Of a DNA stretch of 64,000 nucleotides, positions 15,155-28,228 are shown piece by piece (position 1 is the first letter of the stretch; each line of letters starts with the position of its first letter). The stretch covers positions 11,656,001 through 11,720,000 of the forward strand of contig JAMPIQ010000002.1 of the NCBI GenBank assembly GCA_024699855.1, given 5' to 3'. The DNA is from Aphelenchoides besseyi (Eukaryota; Nematoda; Chromadorea; Rhabditida; Aphelenchoididae). The translations under genes were made by a program, and so were the position numbers. The notes under the pieces are model-generated. The model made no database searches and was not told where the DNA came from. It worked only from the letters and a program-made list of their open reading frames with translations.

Positions 15155-18100
15155 TCCACACAACCAACAGTCGTTTAAGTAACGGCAGTTTGTCGATCAA
15201 TTAAGCGACAAGATGTGATTGAAATTGACGGCAACCGATGACGTTGATGTAAGTGAATGTGGTTGATAGATAGCCAGAATGAAGCGACTTGACGGTTTTA
15301 ACGTTCAATTCACCAGTTGGCCACTTTGCCACGTTTTGTGGGCGCGTCTACCGTCGAAAATGGACGGTAAGCGCGCCCTTAGCGTTTTTCCGCGAAGTAG
15401 TGGTGAGTATCGAAGATATTGTCACACCGATTCGTGTTCAGTTGATTCTCAAACAAACAACACAACGGCACGTAGGCCGAAGCCCAGATACCAAACAAAA
15501 AGCGCGCTGGTTTTTTTAACGCAATCTTGAAGTCTGTAACCAAAACATTGAAGTCACTTCAAGTCGATAAGAATGCTGCTAAAATGATTGCAAACGTTAA
15601 TTCAATAACCTTCGACGCGAAATGTTCTCGTATAACAACGTCAAAAAACGTTTACTGAGACCGAATCGAAAGTACGTAGAAATATAGCTAATTAATCTCC
15701 AAAGCAAACAATCACAACTTGGTCGTATGTTGCAAAAAGAAGCTTGTCAACAGAACTAACAAACGGGTATGAACGGTACGGTTTGAGAGAACCCGAAATT
15801 AGCGTCGATAAAGACATAAGCGGTAATTAGAGCTAAAGTGGGAAGAAATAAGAAACGCAAAAGTGCGCGACATTACGGAAGCCGAACGGAAAACAACAGA
15901 AATCCCGAATAATGTAAAATGAATGCCGAACTTGCTGTTATTCTTGGCCAAGCAAGGAATTCTCGCCTTCAATTCGTCAGTAGCATTGATGCCCTTTGCG
16001 GACACCAGGAGTGAAAAATAGAAAAAAGTAATACCGCGGCACATACGACGTCTATGACTGGCCAGTATACACGGCAGTTGAGCGTGGAAAAGCGTTGGCT
16101 GCTGTCGCTTTTTTAGTTGTCTCGACCGAAAAAACGTCGTTGCGCTTTTGGCACGGTCGATTTCGGACCCTCGACGAACCGACAGAGAGTTTTCTTTATC
16201 TTTTCGTTTTTCCAATGTACTTCCTTTTGCTGTCGTGGAGCGCTTTGTGAAAGTGCTTCATGGCACCTCAATGGGCGGTCGTTTCGTTCTGTCGCATTGT
16301 TGCAACGTTTGACGAACTTTCAACCGATCTCTTGAGTTTCAAAAAATAGAACGCAGAGCAATAGCAACCATTCAATTAACTTCAACTGCTTAAATAGCAG
16401 TCCGAAAAAACGATTGCCAGCGAATAATTACACCCGCTATTGCGTGTCGTGTTTGCAACAAAAGCGAAATGACTAATAACCGCACCTTTGGATACGAGCC
16501 AAAAACCCAAACTACGAGGTACAGAGCGTTGCATTCGATTCCCAATCTACGTTAACGAATTTCACTTTCTACCATTTAAGAGCTAACACACACAAAAAAA
16601 ACTGTTAAAATAGCAGATGCGGTTCAGTTGCCATTTCAATCGACGAGTTTTTGAGAGTTGAGGGGGCGTGAAGTTGAAGTAAAACGCTTCAACTGCTCGT
16701 AAAGTCAGACGCGGCATTTCGCGTAGTTGGACGCGCTGAGAGCGTTGTTAATTTGTTTGTGCTTGTGCTTCACACGTTGTCCCTCCTCGTCCTGATTTTC
16801 TTTGAATGAGCCCAAATTTGTGGGGCAAAGCGAGAAAACGGTACGCGACTTTGCGGCAAAATGAGAGCAAGACCATTTTGCCATCTTCCAACATTTCCGT
16901 TTACCAATTCACTCATTCATCGCTTCGGCGCGACCGGACGAAGGCTTTGACGACAAGATTTCAAACGATAGTAATCAGTTCAAACAATCACAAACCAAAC
17001 ACAATCCGTTTATCCGATTCCACCCATTGTCGACGGAACAGCAACAATTGAGTGTATTAGTACAAAAAACCTTCTTGTTTGCCGAAATTTCTATTCACAA
17101 CGATACAAAGGCATTCGGTTAATAAGACTTGTGGATCAGTGATTTGAGGTCTACAAGAATAGCAATCTAAATGCTATCGTAAAAATCGCGTTTACCGAAA
17201 AGTTAAATTGAATTGACAACTCAAATGAATTAGCCCAGAGGCAGAAATAACGTTTCGATCTTATAAAACGAACATTACAATGGCTATTTGAACGCCACGA
17301 ACATTATCAATGATTATGTCGAGGTTCTCAGCACCTGACGATTGTTTATTGCTAGTTGTGAGACAGGAATCGATGTCCAACTTGTCCTTGTAATTTTTGT
17401 CTCTGGATAACTAAACAGCTCATTTCGCTTCTTAGATTTAATGATAATTAGATGAAAGAGTTTTAACGTTATTTTTGATTATAAGAATTCCAAAAATGCC
17501 ACTAGAGTTACCCGACTATCTCAGGAACAACGTGCTATTGTTGAATTAGCTTGTCACTGTGCGTGAAGACTAACAACCGCGATGCTTCAAATTTTGCCTA
17601 ATAGTCACTTAAATTACATCGATAGTTTGTTCGAAGTCTCCAAACAAGTAAGGGTTTCCTAATCGGCATATAGGATTACTGTAGAATTGAACAAATACGT
17701 TTTAAGGTCATTTGGCGGTTAATCGGTGATCTATTGTTGTGAAAGGTTTTTGTTCACAAACGTTGCTATTAACACACGCTAATCTTAAGTTTAACAGAAG
17801 ATGAATAAAAGAGTTTATTTATTTGGACTCCATGGCTATTTAACTACCTCGAATAACTATTCGTTATTCGTTGGATTGAAACTGAGATCACATGGATATC
17901 TAGAGATTACGTAATCAATTTGGGACGTTAAATCCAAGTAACCCCAATGTTCATTCTCATATAGAAAGTTATTTGTGAGGTGAAGTTTATTAATGTGTTC
18001 TAATTTACATATTTGTTGTTGAATTGGAAAATTCTGGAGATTTCAATCTTGTATTTTCAATGATGTCCACAACCACGCGACTGAAGATCTTAAGCGAAGA

Positions 18101-20528
18101 TCTGAGTTTGTTTTGAAAATGAAAGTCCGCGCGATAGATGATGTTGTACTGAATTTAATGCGGGGCGAATGACGCGTTTTTATGAAAACACACTCGAATG
18201 AGCAAAGTTGTATTTGGGGAGCAAAAGCCACGTAACATACTAAATTCGCCCACGAGATTCGGTACTTGAGAGGTTAAATCATGTTACTTGTTCTTTCGGC
18301 GCTCAAACATTGCGATCAAATAAACATTCTATTTCCCTATGAGTTGAATTGAGTGCAGTTGTTTTCTGATTAAGCGCCTTCAATTAGTGTTTGTTTTATT
18401 CAAAGACACTGAGCAGGTCAACAGTCGACGATTTCTTTACGGAAATCCGTTCGAAAAGAATTCTCTGATTGATGGCTATTTTGAAGACGTTACTCGTGAC
18501 TATTCGGACAACTCGAAGTGAAATTAAATTTCATGTCAACGAATACATGAATTGCTCTAAAAGGGATATTGAAATAGCGATTGTTCTATTGATTCAATTT
18601 CAGTGAATATCGTATTTTCTGATTGAATAACATTTCCTATTTTACAAGGCGAGTTTCCGTGTCACAACCTTTTGGTTTAGAACGTAGCAGATGGTGTTCT
18701 CGGTATCTTTCAAATTTCGACCACACTCTTTTCTTTGTCATTTATAAGAAAACGTTGGGGATCGGTTGGACACATGCGTCAACCTTGAGTTTGCCATGTG
18801 TTTTGAATTGCCAATAAAAGTGGGTCGATCGTAGAGTTCAAACTACTTCAGATTCCAGGTCGAATTTCGCAACTTCCCGGACAAGTGGCTCATTCGAACA
18901 CAAACATCCATCAATCAATTTGTTGTTTTTTACACGATGATTAGACAATCAAAAAACGTGACCGGCTGCGAGCATTGGAAAAAGGCTCAGCATTTTGGGT
19001 TTGCGAACTTGGACGCTCTTTCTTTAGTTTGGTTGAATGAGCGGTGGTCCTTTTAAATCTTAAGGCCCCGCGTTTGCTGGCATTTTTTGTCGCCGCCGAC
19101 GTTGCAAAAGAAAATTTGCCGTTTACTGACCGCAGACCAAAAAAAAACCGAATACGATGTGGCCATGTTGTTTGGATTGTTTTCGGTCTATGTCTCGAAT
19201 ACGTTTTTGTTTGTCGCTCACAAAAGTGTCAAGTTGTTGTGCTTCTCTAGTTGAACATCGTTGTCGTTGTGTCCATTTTGCTGGTTTCTAGTGGTCACTC
19301 TTTTGCAAAGTTCGTGCTCAATTATTCATTAGGGCGTCTAGTTGAAATGGATACTCGTCGACAGACCGCTGTTTCAGTTCGAAGATCCCAAAAAGAAGAC
19401 CAAATTTCATTTCACTGGCAAATTTAAATAATTACCGTTCTGGCAAATAGAATAAGGTCGTTCTTTGGCGAAATAAGACCTCATCCAATTCCAAAATCTC
19501 TATGGACCATTTTCTTTGCTCATTCAAATTTGTCCTGAAGCGGCGGTTGTCGTTTGCATTTCCGACTCGAGTATTTGTTTTTGGAGTTAATGATGGAAAA
19601 TGAGACCGTTCTGTGAGATGATCGTAGTAAGGGAAGAATTGCGTGCCCTACGACCCGCTAAATTTCCCTTACGTTCCCTTCAGTTTTCTCTTCACTGACT
19701 ACTTTTGCTGAGCGTTTACAAGTTGTTCGACTAATGCTGCCAATTTGATCGTAATTTCGTCCGTCTGTCGTTCGGCTGTAGCTTTTCGCAGAAATCGTGT
19801 GAACATCAGGAAAACGGGTACAAACCTGGCACTACGCAAATTGTCTCTTTTGTTTCTAGTCTGTCAGTTTCGAAGAGCACTTCCGCTTAATTTGACATTA
19901 GGACCAGCGAGCATAAGCGACAGAATTTGTTGATCCGATTGTGGCTCTCCAGTTTCTGTTATTCATTAGCAAATTAATTACGCGAATGTTGAAATGGAGA
20001 GCTGTTGTCGGTGCTCAAATCAAATTCCGAAGACCGGCCATGTACTCCCGACGGTCGCATTATGTGAAAAATCTCCTCAATGTCTTACTTCCCACACGCG
20101 AAAACAACCGCGCACATTACAACGCCATTGAAGCGAGCAAAAGAAGCGGCACAACTCGACCGCAGAAGCGCGCCCTTGGCACGCGTTTTGGCCAATTGCC
20201 CTCGTTCATTTTGTGTTTCATTTTCTTGTTTTAATGTCGAAGTTAACACCGAAAATCCCGTACTTACAGCAATGCTATTACAGAACTCCACCCAGCGGAA
20301 TTAAAAGACAAGATACAAAGCTGCTTTAGTGAAACGGAAGTAAACGCGGTTTTATTATCAGACTTCGACAAAAAACCATCTGAATTTTCTCCCTCGTTGT
20401 ATTCGACAGCTCGTGTCTCTGAAGACTTAAACCGGTCATTTCAATACTTCGCAGTTAACTTTCGTTGCGTTGTAGTTATTGTAATTTTAACGACAGTGTT
20501 AAGTTTGTGTTTCAGTCGTTCGTACGCA
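15155..20528. other. Largest gene-free stretch, between two divergent genes
   Basis: The rimb-1 gene runs leftward from here and the copine gene rightward, so this 5.4 kb should hold both promoters. Open frames are short and have no recognisable motifs. A clean acceptor (TTTCAG, ending at 20515) sits 13 bases before the copine start codon and marks either a spliced-leader site or the end of a 5' UTR intron. Confidence 0.5.
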
Positions 20529-23500
20529 ATGGACGGTGCGTTTGATACGGAAATCGTACTGGGCGGCAGTACATTTCCACATCCGGCACCACTTGTTGAT
20601 GAGTACAATGAGCGTAAATCTGCACAGGTGATGTTAACAATATCTGCCAGGTATGATTGAAAACCGTACAGAAACGATAGTTACAATTTAGTGACATCAA
20701 AGACGTTGATCCGGACTCGGGAACCGATCCTTATTGTGTGGTGAGTGTTAGTGATGCTTCGATGGTTCGCCAAAGACATTGGGAAGAAATTGGACGAACA
20801 GAAACTCTTACGAATACGATTGAACCGGAATGGGCAACCAAAATCATTATCACTTATTACTTCGAAGAGCAACAACGATTGCAATTTGAAATTTTCGACA
20901 AAACCGGAATTCACAAGAAACGTGTGGGTAATGCGAGCATGTAAGTTCTTTGTATTAAATAGAGGATCGTTTAAAATTACGCTTATTTTGTTCAAAAAGT
21001 TACGTTTTCAAAAACAACTGAAACGTTTGCATTATAGAATTGTACACAGTCTACTTGTTTGTCTTCTTTTAGGTTGTTACATGAGATCGTTGGAGCGAAA
21101 TATAATCGATTAAGTAAGGACTTATTGTATGTTTGTAATCTCATTAACCAACAAAAGCTCGTTATGTTTAGGGAAGAAGGAAAACATCATGGTGTGATCA
21201 CCGTAAGTGCCGAGGAATTGAGCGAAGGACGTCAAGAGTCCGTGTATTTCGTTGTATCAGCTAGCGATTTGGATCGAAAAGATTTCTTGGGAAAATGCGA
21301 TCCATTTCTGAAGATTTTTCGGTACAACGAAGATCAAACGCTACAACTTGCCTATCGTACACGATATCATGCGCAGACGTACCAACCGCGCTGGAAGCCA
21401 TTCGAGATTCACATCAATCAGTTGTGTTACGGTGATAAGGATCGTGAATTTCTAATTGAATGCTATGATTGGGATGCCGATGGCGAGCACGATCTTGTTG
21501 GTGCGTGCAATACCACGGTTAATCGGCTGCTTTCGGGAGTCGACAAAACGTTGCCCGTAAGTCTGCGCACACTTAGATCGTATACAACTTGCTGTAGCTA
21601 ATTAACGAGAAAAAAGCTCGAAAGACGAAGAAATACGTGGATTCCGGAAAACTTCACTTTCACAAATGTTACTGTTGGATGGATTGGAGTTTTTTCGAGT
21701 TTATCAGCGGGGGGTAAGTTTTTGTAAATCACTTCGCTTATTTGATCCTTACTGTCCAGTTGACTGCTAGTCAATCCACAACTTTCGGCCTGCTTTCGAA
21801 TTTGGTCTATCATTGCAGAAAGATCGTTCCGTTTGATATTCGCAAATTTCGAGCCTTAAATTTAACAACAAATTTCCTCGCATATTTGCGTACTTACCCA
21901 TACGATAATCTTCTCGATCAGTACTCATTCGCGGTATGGGGTTCAGTAGCGGTGTCACGAATTCACGACCATGCACATTAGTTGCTGACGAAACATTCAA
22001 ACCCGATTTTGTAGTTGTTGGTTTGTGCGGGCCCTCAAATACGATCGGATTGCAAAAATGAGTTTATGTGAAACCATGAGAAGATTTTAAATCAAGAAAA
22101 TGAAATTACAATTGCATTGAATTAATGAAAAAATTGTGAGAAAAATAATGAGATTAATTGAAAGTTTTGGGAATTAAAAGAAATTGAGTTGAATGCTCGT
22201 GAGTAACTGAGCCAATAGAGAAAAATACAAAATCGACATTAAATGAGCAAAACGAGAAGTTGAATTGGAACGTTGAAATGAATTTGGACACGAATTAGAA
22301 ACCAACTGAAACCCAAACCGAGTAATTTTTACTTTGAAAACTTTTACCTCTGAGTTACTCGAGTTCGGTAATGAATTCGTTAGTGACCTTATCAAACCTA
22401 ACGAATTTGTGCCAAACAAGTTCTCCCGTGACCGGATGAGGACGCTGGCGTGCCCGCCATTGTACACGTTTTCCAGCGCACCGAGGACCTCGCCAACGAA
22501 AACCCGCGTCTTTGAATTTCTTTTCATATCGTTGCCCGTTTGTCAATCCATCAGACTTCATTGCCTCCTTTCTCGCAGCGGCTTTATCGTGATAAGCTTG
22601 AACTTCCGGCTCCACAGGCTTCGCGACGTATTCACCAGTGTCTTTTTCAAATCGAACAAACTTCCACCGTTGGACCTTTCCCGACTTTGGATCAGTTTCC
22701 TTTCGACCAATGTAGTAAATATTCTCTCCATCGATTACACCTCTTTGGTTGATAAAACCACTCTTGCGCAATTTTCGTTTTTGTTGTCTATTCGTAGAAA
22801 GTGCCGCTTCGTCTTCATCCGAGTCATCAACTTCTACCGCCGCGAATCGTCGGTATTCAGGTCCATCTTGTTTCGTTCCGCGTCTTTCGCTGCGTTAATT
22901 TCCATCCGATCGTGCACCGCGTCGCTAACAGGAATCTTAACACCATTTCCGGAAGCATCTCTTCGGAGATATTCGTGCCAACGCAATTGTCCCGATTTTG
23001 GATCCATTTCCTTTCGCACCCAAATTGCACGGGGTTTTCCATCAACAGTCACCCATCTGTTAATAAAACCGTCCAGTTGTTTTCGCCGTTTCTCGTCTAC
23101 ATCACTGCCTGTGTGTGGCAGGAGTTTCGTCTCGAATTGGATGTCAATCACTTCATCGTGTTTGTCTTTCAAATGTTCAAGCCAATGCGTCGAGTTAAAT
23201 GACTTCCAAACGCAAAGATGACAACTCCAAGCCCGCAACCAGTTCAATAAACTTCACTTCCAATTTGACTTATTCGACTAGGATGGACAACCACCGGAGA
23301 TTCCAACGCTTCCATCACGACTTTGAATACTTCATCGGCTTCTTCCCTCGTATATTCCAAATATCCCGGCAAATGTCTATATAAGTCCGACCTAGGATTA
23401 CCGGCCCTTCTCGAATAGCCATCGGTTGTAAAGATGCGGTTTTGATCGTGTAAGATGTATTCGATACGGAAACTCTTATACATCATCTCTCGCCAATGTC

Positions 23501-26126
23501 CATCGGTAAAGTTCGCGAGTTTGATCATCGATAACACATCGCGGTTTGACTTCAGATATACACCAGAATCGGATTCGCGAGCATAAAGGGGCCGTTTGTA
23601 TTCGTATGCACGCTTCTCAATGGGTCGAAAGGCAACTGTCCCATCATTGTAGACTGATTTGAACATCGCACGAATTCGATTATGACTCTTCAACTTCTTC
23701 GCCTCTTCCAATTGTTTCAAATTCACGATCAAATAGTTCGAGGATCCAAGAGTTTTCTGGACATACGTTGTAGGTCTTTTCTAAACATCAAATCAATGAT
23801 AAACTCGTACAAATTTTCTAACCTTTGGCATACAATATGATGCATGGAGAAAATTGAGCAAATCATCGTCCAATTGTTCTTCATCATCTTCCAATTCGAC
23901 ACCTTTAAAATCGTCAACGTTCTGTGCACCTTCGTCATCTTCATAATCAGACTCTTGATCATATTCCATATCATCATAATCGCTCCTACAAACATCTACG
24001 ATCATTCAACCCAACAACAATCAAACTCACGACTTTGGTTCGAACGCCATTGACGAACATGATTGTTCGTGTTCTCGGATGGGTGTCGAGTCCACGATTT
24101 TGATCCTATACTTCTATTAAACAATCAAAAATAATCGAATTCTTACATTTGCGGTTTATTCTCCTTCTCCTCTTCAGACTCGCTGTCAGATGAGTAAGTG
24201 ATCACCAATCTGTAACCCAACAACAATTACATACAATCACAATCTGAAACTCACGGCTTGACTCGTTTTGCAAACGGTGGGTCACCAAAATCGTCCCCAT
24301 CTTTCGGCGTTCGAATAGGATTCAACGGTTTTTTCGATCGTTTGCTCATTGACCTCGACTTTGGCTGTAATAATCAGATTATTGCGTTATCTCATTTACG
24401 TAATGGACTTAAAACGCGAACAACCACGTGTAATTGCGACGAAAGCAAAACCAACCGACAAACATCCTACAAACATTCGTAAACAACCGACCGACTGAAC
24501 GTTCGCCCTAAGACTCCAATCTGGCGAACAAAACAATCGACTGTTAGCGCGCTTTCAAAACACAATTTACTTCGTCGGTGATCGAATAGTAAGCACTAGT
24601 TTGCATTCGTTTTACCAATACGTCCACCATTCGTTGCAATCTATTGTGTTTTGTTGTTTGATATGAATTTCATTCTACTTTTCGATTAAATAAAAAGAAT
24701 ACGCAATTTGAAATACGAAAAAAACAACGTTCATTCCATAAACATAACAACTTAATCAACAGAAAAATACGAACAACAATCTCATCGAATCTTAAGTCTC
24801 CTCGTCGCTTTCATGTACGCTTGGTTCCGTCATTATATCCTGACTCAGTTTTTTTTATCACTCAAGAAATAAGTTCATAGAAATGAGAGTCGATGTGTAC
24901 ACGTGTTTATATTGGAAGGATTAAGAGAAGAATGACGTAGATGTCTGAGATGTTTAAGATGTAATTCGTCTAAAACCAAAAGAACGAGTATTTGCTGGTT
25001 GAAAACATTTAAATAATTGTGTTTATTTACAGCACCGAATTGGATTTTACAGTTGCTGTAAGTGAAGCAACGATTCAGTTGCTTATCGAACAAGTTTCGT
25101 TTAGATTGATTTCACAAAATCCAATTTACCAATGGACGAGAAGTCGTCTTTGCATCATTTGGATGAGTCAAAAGCCAATCAATACGAAATTGGGATTGCG
25201 GCTGTTGCTGATATCTGTCAACATTACAACTCTAGTAAGATATTTAAAGGATACGGTTTCGGAGCGCGTGTACCACCCGACACAAAAGTTCGTTATAACT
25301 TCCCATTGGTTAGTGATCGTCTGGTCAGAACAATGAAAGCAATAATTGAAGAATCTGGAAACGAACGATCCAAAATGCCGCGGCGTTCAAGGTCTATTGG
25401 AAGCGTATCTTATTGCACAATCACGAGTAGAACTTTCCGGACCGACAGATTTCGCTCCGCTTATACGATTTGTTGCTCGTCAAGCAGCTGCTACGCCTGA
25501 AGATGGATCCAAGTACAACGTACTTTTGATCCTAACAGACGGAGTTATTACTGATATCGAAGCAACAAAAGAAGAGATAATCAAAGCCTCGACTTTGCCG
25601 TTGTCTATCATCGTAGTGGGTGTTGGTTATGACTCATTCGACGAAATGAAAATCCTCGATTCCGATCATCAAATGTTATCCGTAACACGTCATGGAAAAC
25701 GTGAATATGCGAAAAGGGATATCGTTCAGGTTCGTTGATTACTATGAAAATCTACAGTTTATAATTGTAGTTTGTTCAATTACGCAAGTATCTACCACCA
25801 CATCGCGAGCTCAGTGATCACGACCTAGAGATAGCAAAAGCTAAGCTGGCGAAAGAAGTTCTCTACGAAGTTCCTGGTCAACTTACAAGTTATATGAAAT
25901 CGAAAGGAATTTATCCACGTGGGTGATCATTTATAGATTGAATTATGATCTTATTCTAGGTTCTCCCGCTTCACCGTTTGATTGGCAAGATCTACAAACT
26001 TCAGTTAGTCCAAATCAGAGCCTATCGGACAGTTTCCATGCGAGCAGTCAAAATTCTCCACGTTCGCCGAGACGTCTTTTGCCAGCGGAGCCATCGGAGC
26101 CTTTTTCCCAAATGCACATTTACTGA
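20529..26126 (+). CDS. Copine (two C2 domains plus copine-type vWA)
   Basis: Ca2+-dependent phospholipid-binding protein; in C. elegans, copines (gem-4, nra-1, cpna genes) act on ion channels, receptors and muscle attachment. Exons: 20529-20650, 20692-20940, 21073-21126, 21172-21556, 21598-21713, 25033-25057, 25105-25308, 25352-25729, 25771-25918 and 25960-26126, giving 615 residues. C2A has the Ca2+-loop signature DVDPDSGTDPYC; C2B has SASDLDRKDFLGKCDPF and YDWDADGEHDLVGA. The linker KKYVDSGKLHFHKC leads into the vWA domain with TVAIDFTKSN, GFGARVPPD and LLILTDGVITD, closing with RDIVQFVQLRKYLPP. A Ser/Pro-rich tail follows the usual copine end. Intron 5 (21714-25032) is 3.3 kb while the others are mostly short, and it holds a gene on the opposite strand. 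The family is certain; which paralogue it matches is not. Confidence 0.93.
21598..22033 (-). CDS. Possible short gene or last exons, antisense to the copine
   Basis: Two open blocks, 22033-21898 and 21854-21598, join in frame across a 43-base intron with a good GTAAGT donor. They encode a hydrophilic stretch including DRVLNPIPRM-like text around NVHGREFVTPLLNPIPRM and a possible helix DLSAMIDQIRKQAESCGL. The last part overlaps copine exon 5 on the other strand, so the true end may lie earlier. I cannot join it in frame to the nested gene upstream. It may be a separate small gene, 3' exons with a different splice pattern, or chance. Confidence 0.25.
22355..24349 (-). CDS. Unrecognised acidic/basic protein with a three-fold repeated module, nested antisense in the copine intron
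   Basis: I do not recognise this protein. Exons in minus-strand order: 24349-24255, 24209-24147, 24105-24031, 23985-23823, 23780-23253, 23202-22838 and 22787-22355, giving 573 residues with no signal peptide or membrane segment. The N-terminus has a basic, nuclear-signal-like start (MSKRSKKPLNP) and acidic runs (SSDSESEEEKE, DYDDMEYDQESDYEDDEG). The middle (23.78-23.25 kb) looks globular. The C-terminal third holds three related modules. Module 1 has DGFINRWV, then DPKSGQLRWHEYLRRD; module 2 has SGFINQRG, then DPKSGKVQRWKFVRFEK; module 3 has AGFRWRGP, then HPVTGELVWHKFVRFDK. The join 22838/22787 uses a 50-base intron. An alternative frame through that intron also reads like protein (DDSDEDEAALS). 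An acceptor (ATTACAG, read on the minus strand) lies about 15 bases upstream of the start codon. Confidence 0.7.
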
Positions 26127-28228
26127 TCACTTAGCGCTTCATTATGAACGATTTTCGATAATCTAACAAATACAAATTACGAGTTTGTCTACTAGTCTTT
26201 AATAGCCTTTCATGTTTAATTTGTTCGTCTGCACTTTTTCTAACTTAATCAGTCGACTATTTCTGATCTCATATTCTCTGTAGTTTATTGCACATAAAAT
26301 AAGTTCATTAAGAAGGAGATTAACGCGCAAACCGTAAGAATCAAGACTTCTTGTAGAAGACCAATCAGAATGACCACCGGATTTGGCCATTTTGCTTCGT
26401 GCAATTTAACCTCAATCTTGTCGTCCTTCTCGTTGTTCGTCTGAATTCAAAAGCACCTTCTTTGTCAATAAACTCCGTTTTAGTTTGCTCGTTGGTTTGT
26501 ATGAAGTGCATTTAGGTAGACAACCGATTTCACGGAATTTTTGATCCTTACAATCGTGTAACTCCACTTCGAAGGTAAAACAAGATCGCCAACCGATTTC
26601 TCTTTTAAAGTAAACTTTCAAACGGACAAAGATTACGATCTTAAGCGGCATACGAATTAACGAAAAACTGCGCTCAATTCGAAGGTAAATCGGGATTTCG
26701 AATTAAAAGGGTCATCGACGGTCTCTGATCGTATCTGAAATAGAAGGACGGCGATTCGAGTGGGCGCATACCTCAAATGCGATTGAATGGATAAATGATG
26801 ATTATTGGAGAATCGGCTTGAAGTGATAGTCGGAACTTGAATTGCATAATCCAAGCGTGTAATTTCTATGGATTGAAAATTGCCCCGTTACACCCGTTAG
26901 AATAGCGAATCCTAAACTTTACTGTTGAACGTTGTTTCTCGATTTTGTTTGTCAGTTTGTTTGAACGTTATGTGATGACCAATCAACAATGTAAATAACC
27001 ATTGGATCTTACGATCGTGAGCGAACCGCGCGTTCTCTTCCGGGACTGAATTGATCTTTTTGTTTGTCCGGAAACAATCACTCTCCGCACACCATTCCGC
27101 TGATATTAGAGATCCGGATCTTAGATTCCAAGTGCTATGCGCTAAAGTTCGCTATTACGACCACTTTTTTTATCACCACCTCCTCTTGAGTGTCCATCTG
27201 CTGTGAACAATTCATTCATTGGACGTCTCTATGTTTGTTTGCTAGAATTATCATGTATCATTGAAAAGTGATAGCCCACGACTGACATCGTAACGACCAT
27301 TTCAATTCTTGTCGTTTCGAACATCAAACTCTCGAGTATTTCAGCTTGTTGAAGATCGTTTGTCTATTCGCGTGTTTCCCTTTTAACTCGTGAGCTTTGA
27401 ATTTCTTGCAAAATGTCGTCGATTTGCAACGAACGCTTCTCGCCCTTTAGTTGTTTGTTATCTATAGATGACTTAAGCGGCACTAAGACATAATTCTACG
27501 GGCATTTCAAATATTAAACTGAAATATCAACAAAGTTATGGGCAATCAATTAACCTCATTAGCGCTTTTTGGATCTTTTAATAATCCCACTAAAATGCAA
27601 CATGCTACTGAGGTATATTTGAATCATATTGTAGAGAGATTGAAGATGACAGCAATGTGCAGAACTTCAATTTTGACGATTTTCATTTGAATCTCATAGA
27701 AAAGTTTGCGCGTTTAGTTTTTCTCGTCGTTAAGAGGTTCAAGGTGCTTGTTTTTGGTTGTGAGCGGTCGGCAGCGAAAATGAGTTGCGGTTACGTTCCC
27801 ATTGGGTCATTCGTCAGCCATCACGTAAACATGTGGTTTGATGAGAAATGTCATTGTGAGAATCCGTAATCGTCCCGGAAGAATAATTGAAATGAACGGG
27901 TGTGTGGAAGATCCGTTTAAAAGTATGTCACACCTTTCTCTCGTCCTCAACTTTACAAGGATGAAGCCAAGAAAACGAATGTTTTATTCGAAATTGTGCA
28001 AACAGTTTTGGTTTGAATGTGTTCGCGACTCGACGATTATCACATTCCAACATTGTTATGGACGAGAATGGAAATGAGTAATTCATGGCCTCAAAGGTGA
28101 TGAAACTTTTGCTCGCTTTCATTTCTCTTTTTATGTTGTATTTTAAATGATCAAACAAAATTCGTCGCGTGATGTTTTGCCGATTAGATTTGTTGTGTTT
28201 TCCTTCTTTTAGGATTCGTTGCGTTGAA
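26127..28228. other. Intergenic region, copine / formin
   Basis: No coding exon that I can support. Because the formin model begins part-way through its N-terminal domain, missing upstream exons could lie here, but none was found. The strong acceptor TTCTTTTAG, ending at 28212, stands 16 bases before the formin start codon. Confidence 0.45.

Noticed and set aside
22334..23221. 295-codon plus-strand open frame opposite the nested gene
   Set aside because: It is the shadow of minus-strand exons 6-7; its Phe/Ser/Arg-rich text mirrors the coding strand, while the minus strand has repeats and clean phases.
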